Shown: in pieces, positions 8,640 to 17,004 of the stretch
Numbering within the stretch: position 1 is the first letter of the stretch
Layout: each line of letters begins with the position of its first letter
Assembly (NCBI RefSeq): GCF_017377855.1
Contig: NZ_JAFREP010000015.1
Location: forward strand, 1-64,000
From: Acanthopleuribacter pedis
GTDB taxonomy: Bacteria; Acidobacteriota; Holophagae; Acanthopleuribacterales; Acanthopleuribacteraceae
Reading direction: 5' to 3'
DNA: 64,000 nucleotides
Made by a program: the position numbers and the translations under genes
The notes under the pieces: generated by a model
The model's input: only the letters and a program-made list of their open reading frames with translations
Databases searched by the model: none
Told to the model about the DNA's origin: nothing

Positions 8640-10769
8640 TTACACCAAAAGGGGTGCGATGACAACCGCAACAACGGACATTAACTTAATCAAAATATTA
8701 AGCGATGGACCGGCGGTATCTTTGAACGGGTCACCCACGGTGTCGCCAATCACGGCGGCTTTGTGTTTTTCGGAACCCTTGCCACTGATTTGAACGCCTT
8801 CGGCGTTTATCTCTTTGGGTTCTTCCTCAACCTGTTTCTTGGCGTTGTCCCAAGCACCACCGGTGTTGGACATGAAGATCGCCATCAACACGCCGCAAAC
8901 GGTGGCGCCGGCCAACAGGCCGCCCAACATTTGCGGGCCGAAGATGAAACCAATCAAAACCGGCGCGGCAACGGCGGTCAAGCCGGGCATGATCATTTGG
9001 CGAATGGCGGCCTGGGTTGAGATGTCAACACATTTGCCGTACTCGGCCTCTGCTTTACCTTCCAGCAAACCGGGAATTTCGCGGAACTGGCGGCGCACTT
9101 CCTCGATCATGTCGTTGGCGGCCAAACCAACGGCTTTCATGGCCATGGCGGAGAAGACAAAAGGCAACATACCACCGATGAACAAACCAATGGTGACGTC
9201 GGGCTGGGTAATATCCAGCGCCAAGGTGATGCCTTTGGCTTCAATCGCGGCACGGAAGGCGGCGAAAAGGGAAAGCGCGGTCAAGGCGGCGGAGGCAATG
9301 GCAAACCCTTTACCGATGGCGGCGGTGGTGTTACCGACGGCATCGAGGTTGTCGGTACGCTCGCGAACCTCGGGCGGCAATTCGGCCATTTCGGAAATAC
9401 CGCCGGCGTTGTCGGCGATGGGGCCGTAGGCGTCAACAGCCAACTGGATGCCGGTGGTGGAAAGCATGCCGAAGGCGGCGATGGCGATCCCGTAAATACC
9501 GGAGAGGTGGAAGGACACGCCGATGGCGATGGCGATGTAGATGATGGGCAACGCGGTCGAACGCATGCCGACACCCAAACCGGAAATGATGTTGGTGGCA
9601 GGACCCATTTTGGAACTGTCAACAATTTCGTTAACCGGTTTTTTGTGTTTGGCACAGTAGTATTCGGTGGTGAACCCCACCGCCAATCCGGCAGCCAAAC
9701 CAACCAAGGTCGCCAGGAACAGGTCCATGGTGGTCACGGTTTTCGATCCGGCCGCTTCCTGGAATACAAAACCGGTTTCACCGGCGAAGTTCTGGATGAT
9801 GACGTAGGAAACAGCGGTCATCAAAACAGCGGCAACCATGGTCCCCACGTTTAACGCGGTCTGAGGGTTTCCGCCCTCGGAGGTACGCACCAAAAAGGTA
9901 CCGATAATCGAAACCATGATCCCGGCCGCGGCCAAAGACAGGGGCAGCAACACGGAATTCAAGGCCTGGGTGGCGTCGGGCAGGTAAACGGAACCGATAA
10001 CCATGGCGGCGATGATACAACCGACGTAGGATTCAAACAGGTCGGCACCCATACCGGCAACGTCGCCCACGTTGTCGCCCACGTTGTCGGCGATGGTGGC
10101 GGGGTTGCGGGGATCGTCCTCGGGAATGTTGTTTTCTACCTTACCAACCAGGTCGGCGCCGACGTCGGCGGCCTTGGTGTAAATGCCGCCGCCCACGCGG
10201 GCAAACAGCGCAATCGAGGAAGCCCCCATGGAGAAGCCGGTAAGCACTCGGACGACCTTGCCCAGGTCGGCGTCACCCAACATGCCGAACCCCTCGGAAG
10301 AGAACATCAGCAACAGGCCGCTTAGGCCGAGAATCCCCAAACCGACAACACACATCCCCATGACGGTGCCGCCGCTAAAGGCGATGTAGAGTGCTTTGTT
10401 AAGCCCGTCGCGGGCCGCGTTGGAGGTCCGCACATTGGCGGCGGTAGCGATGTGCATGCCGAAAAAGCCGGCGAGGCCGGAGCACAAGGCGCCGACGACA
10501 AAAGCGAGCGCAATCAAGGGGCTGGAATCTTCTTGGGACGCGTTCAGCGCGGCCAGCAGGATGGCGACAACCACCACGAAAATAGAGAGAACGGTGTATT
10601 CACGCTTGAGGAAGGCCATGGCGCCCTCGCGGATGTGACCCGCGATTTTGGCCATCTTCTCGGTGCCTACCTCTTCTTTGTTAACCATTAATGCTTTGTA
10701 GTACGCGAAGGCCAATGCCACGAGTCCCGACGCGGGGAACAAGTACAACAAAGTTCCAGGATCAGTCAA
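8640..10769 (-). CDS. hppA: Membrane-bound pyrophosphatase, K+-dependent type (ion pump)
   Basis: A ~709-residue integral membrane pump that couples pyrophosphate hydrolysis to H+ and/or Na+ translocation across the inner membrane. The family's catalytic loops are clear: GGGIYTKAADVGADLVGK, DNVGDNVGDVAGMGADLFES and the late GDTVGDPFKDTAGPSLN. The motif GNTTAAIGKGFAI has Ala at the position where K+-independent enzymes carry Lys, so this should be a K+-dependent form; whether it pumps Na+ or H+ cannot be read by eye. I favour a TTG start at 10769 with GGAGG five bases upstream; a GTG at 10799 gives ten more residues. Confidence 0.93.
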   Translation of the reverse strand: MTDPGTLLYLFPASGLVALAFAYYKALMVNKEEVGTEKMAKIAGHIREGAMAFLKREYTVLSIFVVVVAILLAALNASQEDSSPLIALAFVVGALCSGLAGFFGMHIATAANVRTSNAARDGLNKALYIAFSGGTVMGMCVVGLGILGLSGLLLMFSSEGFGMLGDADLGKVVRVLTGFSMGASSIALFARVGGGIYTKAADVGADLVGKVENNIPEDDPRNPATIADNVGDNVGDVAGMGADLFESYVGCIIAAMVIGSVYLPDATQALNSVLLPLSLAAAGIMVSIIGTFLVRTSEGGNPQTALNVGTMVAAVLMTAVSYVIIQNFAGETGFVFQEAAGSKTVTTMDLFLATLVGLAAGLAVGFTTEYYCAKHKKPVNEIVDSSKMGPATNIISGLGVGMRSTALPIIYIAIAIGVSFHLSGIYGIAIAAFGMLSTTGIQLAVDAYGPIADNAGGISEMAELPPEVRERTDNLDAVGNTTAAIGKGFAIASAALTALSLFAAFRAAIEAKGITLALDITQPDVTIGLFIGGMLPFVFSAMAMKAVGLAANDMIEEVRRQFREIPGLLEGKAEAEYGKCVDISTQAAIRQMIMPGLTAVAAPVLIGFIFGPQMLGGLLAGATVCGVLMAIFMSNTGGAWDNAKKQVEEEPKEINAEGVQISGKGSEKHKAAVIGDTVGDPFKDTAGPSLNILIKLMSVVAVVIAPLLV

Positions 10770-10834
10770 TTTCTCCTCCCATTGAAGGGGCCATACCACA
10801 CCGGACCGTACCCGTTCCGGTGAAGCAAGCCGGA

Positions 10835-11428
10835 TCAGGGAGACAGCGGTTCGGCGGCCTTTTTGTTATAGCGATTCATGACCTCGGCTAGCTCCGAAAG
10901 AAACCAAGCCTCGACGGCATCCGCCGCAATATCCAGAACCCGCGACATGATGGGTGTTTCGTCAGAAGAGAAACGTCCAAGAACGTAATCCACCACGGGG
11001 GTGTGAGCGAGGGCTTCGGTTTTTATCCCAATCCGCAACCGGGGAAGCGCTGAGGTTTGAAGCGTATCGATAATATGGCGCATACCCTTTTGGCCGCCGG
11101 CGGAACCGGAAGGACGGATACGTAAGCGACCAAGCGGTAAGGCAATGTCATCATATGCCACTAGTATAGCCTCGTGTGGCACGGAGTAGCGCTCAAAAAA
11201 TGCAACAAGTGCGTCACCGCTTAAGTTCATGTAGGTTAGCGGCTTCATCAAAAAAACGGTTTGCCCGTCACGCTGAAAAGTCCAAAGGTCGCAAATACCA
11301 GAAAATTCAACACGTTGCGCTTGATTTCGTTCAATCAAACGATCCATTAAAAGGAAACCGGCGTTGTGCCGTGTCGCTTCGTAGTCGACCCCGGGATTCC
11401 CCAAACCGACAACCAGACGTATATCCAT
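10835..11428 (-). CDS. pth: Peptidyl-tRNA hydrolase
   Basis: A 197-residue cytoplasmic hydrolase that recycles peptidyl-tRNA released from stalled ribosomes. Motifs include VVGLGNPGVDYEATRHNAGF with the catalytic His, the FLMKPLTYMNLSG segment with the substrate-binding Asn, and the AYDDIALPLGRLRIRPSGSAGGQKGM block that holds the conserved Asp and the GSAGGHNG-like loop (here GGQKG, so the usual His is Gln). It follows rplY on the same strand, an order conserved in many bacteria (prs-rplY-pth). Confidence 0.95.
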   Translation of the reverse strand: MDIRLVVGLGNPGVDYEATRHNAGFLLMDRLIERNQAQRVEFSGICDLWTFQRDGQTVFLMKPLTYMNLSGDALVAFFERYSVPHEAILVAYDDIALPLGRLRIRPSGSAGGQKGMRHIIDTLQTSALPRLRIGIKTEALAHTPVVDYVLGRFSSDETPIMSRVLDIAADAVEAWFLSELAEVMNRYNKKAAEPLSP

Positions 11429-11506
11429 CGTGTTTCAACCCACCTTATTCCGCAAAATCGTTCATCATACACGCGAAATAAGGACAAATAAAAGAGAAAT
11501 AGCCGT

Positions 11507-11546
11507 CGGCCGCCTCGAACCCAAAGCGGGATTCAAAAGGCGGCCG
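11507..11546 (-). terminator. Hairpin between rplY and pth (possible terminator or attenuator)
   Basis: A perfect 9-bp GC-rich stem (CGGCCGCCT / AGGCGGCCG) with a 22-nt loop lies in the 157-bp gap after rplY. Read on the minus strand it is followed after about nine bases by a T-rich stretch (TATTTCTCTTTTATTTG). The offset T-tract makes a partial terminator more likely than a strong one. A second small stem (CTCGCC/GGCGAG) lies just before it. Confidence 0.45.
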
Positions 11547-11585
11547 CGTGTCTCGCCAAAACCAGGCGAGCTACCGTGAGACGAA

Positions 11586-12188
11586 CTAGGCTTCTTCTTC
11601 CTCGGGCTCGTCCACCACGTTTTTGTTGGAAGGCAGGTGAACAACCGCGATAACACGCTTGGCGTCCAACTTGTAGGTGACGCCCTCAAGCTCGGGCAGA
11701 TCGCTCACACGCTTGGCGTCGTCGATACCCAGGCTGCTCACGTCGACTTTCAAAACGCCGGGCAAGAACTTGGGCAAGCAGCGAACTTCAACATCGTGAC
11801 GAACGACGGTCAAGACACCGCCTTCTTTAACACCCTTGGGCAAGCCGCTGATTTCGAGTTCAATCGAAGCATCAACTTCTTTGTCCATGTCGACGCGGAT
11901 GAAATCAACGTGGGTCAAACGGCCGGTCACGGGGTGGCGATCCAAATCTTTGATCATCACGTGGCGGGTCTGGTCACTGTTGTCCAAACGCAGGTTCACC
12001 ACGGCATTCAAACCCTTCTCGGAGTGAAGAATTTTGCCGATGGTTTTGGGCTCAACGGAAATACTGCTGGGTGCAACGTCCAGGCCGTAAACGACGCTGG
12101 GAATCATACCTTCTTTGCGCAGGCGGCCGGCGGCCCCTTTGCCGGTAAGTTCACGTGGAAAAACCACGATCTCTGGAATGTTACTCAT
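11586..12188 (-). CDS. rplY: 50S ribosomal protein L25, CTC/TL5 long form
   Basis: A 200-residue 5S rRNA-binding protein. The N-terminal L25 core is seen in ELTGKGAAGRLRKEGMIPSVVYG and MIKDLDRHPVTGRLTHVDFIRV; the C-terminal TL5 domain follows (SGLPKGVKEGGVLTVVRHDVEV, FLPGVLKVDVSSLGIDDAKRVSDL). The protein ends in an acidic tail (EPEEEEA). GGAG lies nine bases before the ATG at 12188. It is transcribed with prs upstream and pth downstream. Confidence 0.95.
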   Translation of the reverse strand: MSNIPEIVVFPRELTGKGAAGRLRKEGMIPSVVYGLDVAPSSISVEPKTIGKILHSEKGLNAVVNLRLDNSDQTRHVMIKDLDRHPVTGRLTHVDFIRVDMDKEVDASIELEISGLPKGVKEGGVLTVVRHDVEVRCLPKFLPGVLKVDVSSLGIDDAKRVSDLPELEGVTYKLDAKRVIAVVHLPSNKNVVDEPEEEEA

Positions 12189-12229
12189 CTTATGGATCTC
12201 CCTCACTAATTCTGAAACGGCAACCGACC

Positions 12230-13177
12230 TTAGTCGAACAGCGTGCTGATCGAGCTCTCCTCATGAATCCGTTTAATGGCTTCGCCAAGCAAACCGGCAA
12301 TAGAGACCACTTCAAGTTTACTTCGATAAGGAAGATCCTCGCGGAGGGGAATGGAATCCGTCAGAAAAACTTTTTCCAAAACCGACTTCTCTATGCGCTC
12401 GGCGGCCGGATCAGACAAAACGGGGTGCGAGCAAGCGGCAAAAACACTGTTGGCCCCGGCATCCCGAAGCGCCTGGGCGGTTAAGGTTAAGGTACCGGCT
12501 GTGTCGATAATATCGTCGATGATGATGCAGTCACGGCCTTTGACCTCGCCGATGATATGCATGACTTTAGAAACATTGGCCTTTTCACGGCGCTTGTCAA
12601 CGATGGCGAGCGACGCATCCAGCCGTTTGGCCACGGCGCGGGCACGTTCGACCCCGCCGGCGTCGGGCGACACCACGACAAAATTACGGTCCAGGCGCTG
12701 GATGTGTTCCAGCAAAACCTGAGAGCCGTAAAGATGGTCCACGGGGATATCAAAAAATCCCTGGATCTGGTTGGCGTGCAAGTCCATGGTCAAAACGCGG
12801 CTGGCACCGGCCGACAACAAAAGGTCGGCAACCAACTTGGCCGAGATCGGCACACGGGGCTTGTCTTTGCGATCCTGACGTGCGTAACCAAAATAAGGAA
12901 TGACGGCGGTAACCCGCGAAGCCGAGGCGCGCTTGAAGGCGTCAAGGATAATGAGCAGTTCCATCAAGTGATCGTTAACCGGGTAACAGGTGCTTTGCAC
13001 GATAAAGGCGTCGGCACCGCGAACGTTCTCGAGAATCTGACAAGAAACTTCGCCGTCTTTAAAGCGACCCAGTTCAATGTTACCAAGTTCAACACCCATG
13101 GATTCGCTAATCTTCTCAGCGAGAACCCGGTTGGAAGAACCGGAGAACAGTAGGACTTCACCAGCTTGATGCGTCAT
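12230..13177 (-). CDS. prs: Ribose-phosphate pyrophosphokinase
   Basis: A 315-residue enzyme making PRPP from ribose 5-phosphate and ATP for purine, pyrimidine, His, Trp and NAD synthesis. Motifs include LFSGSSNRVLAEKI, FKDGEVSCQI, VIPYFGYARQDRK (catalytic flexible loop), the metal-binding MDLHANQIQGFFDIPVDHL, and the PRPP-binding loop DCIIIDDIIDTAGTL. The ATG at 13177 has GAGG about nine bases upstream; an alternative ATG five codons earlier is weaker. It follows tRNA-Gln and precedes rplY. Confidence 0.96.
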   Translation of the reverse strand: MTHQAGEVLLFSGSSNRVLAEKISESMGVELGNIELGRFKDGEVSCQILENVRGADAFIVQSTCYPVNDHLMELLIILDAFKRASASRVTAVIPYFGYARQDRKDKPRVPISAKLVADLLLSAGASRVLTMDLHANQIQGFFDIPVDHLYGSQVLLEHIQRLDRNFVVVSPDAGGVERARAVAKRLDASLAIVDKRREKANVSKVMHIIGEVKGRDCIIIDDIIDTAGTLTLTAQALRDAGANSVFAACSHPVLSDPAAERIEKSVLEKVFLTDSIPLREDLPYRSKLEVVSIAGLLGEAIKRIHEESSISTLFD

Positions 13178-13297
13178 TGAATCATTCCTCAAAATTCAAA
13201 CAAAATCATTGTTAGGAGGCGGCGTTTCCTGGAATGCGAGGAAGCAGCCCTTTGGTCACCGGGCAGGTCAGCATCGTACGAGCCCCTAAAATAAAAA

Positions 13298-13373
13298 TGG
13301 TTGGGGAGGAAGGATTCGAACCCTCGAATGACGGTACCAAAAACCGTAGCCTTGCCGCTTGGCGACTCCCCAA
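13298..13373 (-). tRNA. tRNA-Gln (TTG anticodon)
   Basis: A full cloverleaf reads on the minus strand: 7-bp acceptor stem (TTGGGGA/TCCCCAA), D-arm with AAGCGGC, anticodon stem ACGGT/ACCGT around loop TTTTGGT (anticodon TTG), and T-arm GAGGGTTCGAATCCTTC. CCA is encoded (13298-13300 on the plus strand as TGG). It sits between ispE and prs exactly where many proteobacteria carry tRNA-Gln. Confidence 0.95.
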
Positions 13374-13435
13374 CATTTAACTGAATTATTCGTTTTTTAA
13401 GCCCGGTAGATCACCTTCGCGATCACACAGCGCGT

Positions 13436-13464
13436 ATAATGCCCGAAATCGTTTTAGGCGTCAA
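13436..13464 (-). promoter_or_regulatory. Promoter upstream of tRNA-Gln/prs
   Basis: On the minus strand TTGACG (13459-13464), a 17-bp spacer and CATTAT (13436-13441) form a good sigma-70-type promoter. The predicted start is about 55 nt before the tRNA 5' end. It could drive tRNA-Gln and the prs-rplY-pth genes downstream. Confidence 0.5.
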
Positions 13465-13542
13465 CACTTTATTCGAAAAAAGATTCATAAAAATCTAATA
13501 CGCCCGCTCGTGCCGCGTGTTTCATGGGGTTCACCCCGCCTC

Positions 13543-14361
13543 TCACAAAAACCGAAAGCGAAAAGGCACGGCCTCGGCCTTGTATTGCGTCAACACGGCC
13601 TGTTGCGCCGGGCTTAAAACGGCCGTATCGGTCAGATGCACCAAAGTGCTGCCGCTCCCGGTCATGAAACAGGCTTCGTCACCTTCCCTCGGCCAGGCCG
13701 CCAACAGGGCCGCCAGCTCCGGGAACAACCGCGCCACCGGCGGCCACAGGTCGTTTTCACCTACCGCGGGCTCATGCCCCGCGCACGCCTCACCCAGCGG
13801 CGGCGCGGCCAAGGCACGAAACACGGACGCGGTGGGCACCCCATAAGGAGGCAGAATCAAAAAGCCACCCGGCGTCGGCGCCGTCCAGGTGACCGGCGAC
13901 AGTTCTTCACCAATGCCGCCGCCGCGGCAGGTTCCGCCAATCAGGAAAAACGGCACGTCGGCCCCCAAACCCACGGCGAGACGGTGCAGGGCGGTTCGGT
14001 CCAAGGGTTCACCGTGGTGTTGGTTCAACATCATTAAAGTATGGGCCGCGTTGGCCGAGCCACCACCCAGGCCACCGCCGGTCGGAATGCGTTTCTCCAG
14101 GGAAAACAACCCGGTCACGGCGACACCGGCCTCGGCCTCAAAGGCCCGCACCGCGCGGGTGATTAAGTTTTGCGCGGCCGGCCCAACCTCGCCCCCGGTA
14201 ACCCGAAGCCGATAAGGCTGATCGTCCAGCCGCCAGGTCAAGGTTTCGCTCAGGTCAATCTCTTGGAAAAGCGTATCGAGTTGATGGTAGCCGTCCTCGC
14301 GACGCCCCAATACTTTAAGGAAAAGGTTGATTTTGGCAAAACAACGACGCGCATAAAACAT
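13543..14361 (-). CDS. ispE: 4-diphosphocytidyl-2-C-methyl-D-erythritol kinase
   Basis: A 272-residue GHMP kinase of the non-mevalonate isoprenoid pathway. It phosphorylates the 2-hydroxyl of CDP-methylerythritol. Motifs are the N-terminal FAKINLFLKVLGRREDGYHQL, the ATP-binding IPTGGGLGGGSANAAHTL and the late MTGSGSTLV. AGGAG lies seven bases before the ATG at 14361, which excludes a longer start within the preceding gene (the two are 23 bp apart). It occupies the classic place between the lolB-position gene and tRNA-Gln/prs. Confidence 0.95.
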   Translation of the reverse strand: MFYARRCFAKINLFLKVLGRREDGYHQLDTLFQEIDLSETLTWRLDDQPYRLRVTGGEVGPAAQNLITRAVRAFEAEAGVAVTGLFSLEKRIPTGGGLGGGSANAAHTLMMLNQHHGEPLDRTALHRLAVGLGADVPFFLIGGTCRGGGIGEELSPVTWTAPTPGGFLILPPYGVPTASVFRALAAPPLGEACAGHEPAVGENDLWPPVARLFPELAALLAAWPREGDEACFMTGSGSTLVHLTDTAVLSPAQQAVLTQYKAEAVPFRFRFL

Positions 14362-14384
14362 GGCTCTGCTCCTTAGACGGCCGA

Positions 14385-14924
14385 TTATTGTTGCCAATAG
14401 TGAACAACCTCGGCGAGTGGTTTGGTTTGGTAACGCTCGCCAAGCGAGGGGGTCAAGATCCGTTGCGAAAATTTATTCTTATAACGGCGCTTGCGCACGC
14501 GCCACTCAATCGCCCATTCTTGTTTGGCGTGACGCAGCGAAAAAGTCTGGTCGTTTTTCTCAAACCGCCAGTCGCCGACGGGAGCGTCCGGCCAGGTTCC
14601 AAATTCGAGCAGGGCCAGCCACTCGGCCCGCGTCAAAGCAGGCCCCTCGGGGAAGAGCACGACCCGCTCGTCGGCCGCCCCCACAAAAGCCAACTTCTCC
14701 TTGGGAAGCGCCAAGGTGTTTTCCGTTGGCTGCGCCCAAAACGTAAACAAGGTGCCGGAAGGCGCTTTGCGGCAATGAATCGAAAAATGGTCGTCGGCCG
14801 CTTTGCTTAGCACCAACTGGGCCGATAGGCGCCGGTCGGCCTGGAAGATTTTAAGTTCAAATTGGATTTGAAACAGAGAAGACGGTTCTTGCCAAAACAA
14901 CAATCCCAACATCGATAGCAACAT
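14385..14924 (-). CDS. Hypothetical exported protein in the lolB position
   Basis: A 179-residue protein with a short hydrophobic N-terminus (LLSMLGLLFW) followed by alternating polar and hydrophobic strands. GGAGG five bases before the ATG at 14924 supports the start. It lies between a TPR protein and ispE-tRNA-Gln-prs-rplY-pth, exactly where lolB sits in beta- and gammaproteobacteria. The segments SAQLVLSKAADDHFSIH and LALLEFGTWPD loosely recall LolB's beta sheet and C-terminal region, but there is no lipobox cysteine, so it would not be a lipoprotein like LolB. Function is unproven; a diverged LolB-like lipoprotein receptor is the leading guess from synteny. Confidence 0.55.
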   Translation of the reverse strand: MLLSMLGLLFWQEPSSLFQIQFELKIFQADRRLSAQLVLSKAADDHFSIHCRKAPSGTLFTFWAQPTENTLALPKEKLAFVGAADERVVLFPEGPALTRAEWLALLEFGTWPDAPVGDWRFEKNDQTFSLRHAKQEWAIEWRVRKRRYKNKFSQRILTPSLGERYQTKPLAEVVHYWQQ

Positions 14925-15071
14925 ACGATCCTCCGTGTTCGCGCTTTAGCCCCACCACAACGAGTGCAAGGATAACGCCGGCCAGCTTTCGCCGGTTTAC
15001 ATTTGGCCTCGAAGGTTACGCGACCCCCCGCGACGCAAGCCTGCCAATCCATGGCGACGCAAACCAGCCGC

Positions 15072-17003
15072 CTAGGGGTCAAGCTTATCGAGCAAAGGAA
15101 AATACAACGCGCCCTTAAGATCCATGGCTTTGCTCCAACAGGCTTTCGCCTCTCGGTACAAACCCAAGGCGGCGAGCACGTCACCTAAATGCGCCAACTT
15201 TTCGGGGTCGTTGGGTTCTATTTCCAAGGCTCGCTCCAGTACATCGCGGGCTTGCTGATAGCGACCCTGGCGGTACAGCACCCATCCGAGACTGTCGAGA
15301 TAGGCACCGTTCTCGGGCGCGGCATCCAAGGCACGTTGGATTAAGAACTCGGCTTTCCGGAGTCCAACCCCTACATCGGCCAAAAAATAACCGTAGTTGT
15401 TATTCAGCGAGGGGTTCTCGGGATCGGCGGCCAAAAGAGAATCATAAAGCGCAAAGCCCTCATCGGCAAAACCCAATTGGATCGCGGCAAAGGCAGTGTT
15501 CTCTTTGAAGGGCTCAGGCAGCTTCTCAAAATCAAAAGGGTCAAAATCCTCAGCCACTACCTGGATCGCACCCAGGGCGTCATTACGCGCAACGCTAAGA
15601 TCAAGCAGACCGCGCAAGCCGGCAACGCGCCGTCCGTAACAATCAAAATCCTCAACCAACTGATCTAAATAAGCATTGCGCATACCCGGCTCGCGCAGGC
15701 GATTCACCAAATACACCTCTCGGTCCGGGAGCAGCATCTCCGCCAAGGCGGCCGAAAGCAAGGTATTCTCTTCACGCCGTGCCAATTCGGGAAACCGCTC
15801 ATACCAATCAACCACTTCTTGATAATGACCGGCCAGCAAGCCGGCCTCCAGCAAGTGATTAAAAAACAGATCTTGGGCGGCGGGTTCCCCACTTTGAACC
15901 AAACGGTCTCGGCACAACTCAAAAACCAAATCGTAGTTACCAAGCTGCATATGGGCATACAGCAGGTAGTTGAAATAATCGGTGTTCCAATCGGAAGCCG
16001 GCAAAAAGTCCAGCAACTGGATGCCTAGCTGAAAACGTTCCACGCGCAAAAACCGCGCGGCCACCCGAAGCAGCATGCGCCGGTTGCTGCCCAGCATGGC
16101 CAAGTCCTGCAAGGCGGTTTCACTGGGCTCCAACAAGGCCTGAATAATCGAAACGTTCAAGTCGACAGGCGGCTTGCCCGGCCAAACCTCGTCCAACCGC
16201 AACTTCTGAAACTGCTTGTAGTAACGCAAGGCGGTGCGAAGGTGATTGATGTTTTCATAGCTCTGGCCGGCGTAGTAATAACCCCAAGTATTGCGGGGAT
16301 CGCGCGCGCACACCCACTCAAAGGCTTCGGCGGCATCGGCATAACGCTGCCGGCTCCAGTAATAACGACCGAGGTTAAAGTGAACCTCGACCAAAATCTC
16401 CAAATCAGCGGCGTCACGCACTTGCCGCGATTCCTGATTTTGATCCGGCGCGGCGTCCCTTTGATTCTGTGAAGGATCGCTTTGGTCCCGCGACAAGTCG
16501 CTTTGAGGCCGCGACGCGTCGCGTTGGAGTAATTCAAGCGCGCGCAAGAGGTGACGCTCGGGATCCTCAACCTCAGCGAACTGACTCCAGCGCGAGTCGT
16601 CAATCAGCAAAGAACCCATCATCAACGGAAACCGGTAATCATCCACAAAATGCGCCAGCATCTCCTTCAGGACCACCAACACCTCGGCGCGTTCCGGCTG
16701 CGAGGTAAATGCATTTTCTTCAACGTTTTCGATGCGTAGCGATAAATAGAAGTAGGCGATGTCGGCATCGTCGGGCTGAAGGCGCCGTGCTTCCTCCACA
16801 AAGGCCAAGGCCTGGGCCAAATCCCCGGTTTCACGTGCATACTGGGCTTTCAGCAATAGACCGAGACCGACCTCGGACGTGCCGGCTTGGGGTCGCGGCG
16901 GCTCCGGCAGCGTAACCCCCTCGCGAGGCGACGCCGCGTACAACAAGGTTGCCACCCACCAGCCGAACCCAAACAGGGCGCCGCGCCATGAACCGCCAAC
17001 CAA
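15072..17003 (-). CDS. TPR-repeat protein, membrane-anchored or exported
   Basis: A ~643-residue protein with an N-terminal hydrophobic segment (about residues 7-25) followed by tetratricopeptide-like helix pairs along most of its length. The clearest units are at the N-terminus (LAQALAFVEEARRLQPDDAD), in the middle (YADAAEAFEWVCARDPRNTW) and at the C-terminus (YQQARDVLERALEIEPNDPE, then LYREAKACWSKAMDLK). The start is uncertain: a TTG two bases after the aroB stop places the hydrophobic segment at the N-terminus, whereas upstream ATGs would overlap aroB. An Asp/Gln/Ser-rich linker (about residues 190-225) interrupts the repeats. Its place upstream of the lolB-position gene matches proteobacterial neighbourhoods, where a TPR protein also precedes lolB. 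Confidence 0.75.
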   Translation of the reverse strand: MVGGSWRGALFGFGWWVATLLYAASPREGVTLPEPPRPQAGTSEVGLGLLLKAQYARETGDLAQALAFVEEARRLQPDDADIAYFYLSLRIENVEENAFTSQPERAEVLVVLKEMLAHFVDDYRFPLMMGSLLIDDSRWSQFAEVEDPERHLLRALELLQRDASRPQSDLSRDQSDPSQNQRDAAPDQNQESRQVRDAADLEILVEVHFNLGRYYWSRQRYADAAEAFEWVCARDPRNTWGYYYAGQSYENINHLRTALRYYKQFQKLRLDEVWPGKPPVDLNVSIIQALLEPSETALQDLAMLGSNRRMLLRVAARFLRVERFQLGIQLLDFLPASDWNTDYFNYLLYAHMQLGNYDLVFELCRDRLVQSGEPAAQDLFFNHLLEAGLLAGHYQEVVDWYERFPELARREENTLLSAALAEMLLPDREVYLVNRLREPGMRNAYLDQLVEDFDCYGRRVAGLRGLLDLSVARNDALGAIQVVAEDFDPFDFEKLPEPFKENTAFAAIQLGFADEGFALYDSLLAADPENPSLNNNYGYFLADVGVGLRKAEFLIQRALDAAPENGAYLDSLGWVLYRQGRYQQARDVLERALEIEPNDPEKLAHLGDVLAALGLYREAKACWSKAMDLKGALYFPLLDKLDP

Positions 17004-17004
17004 T

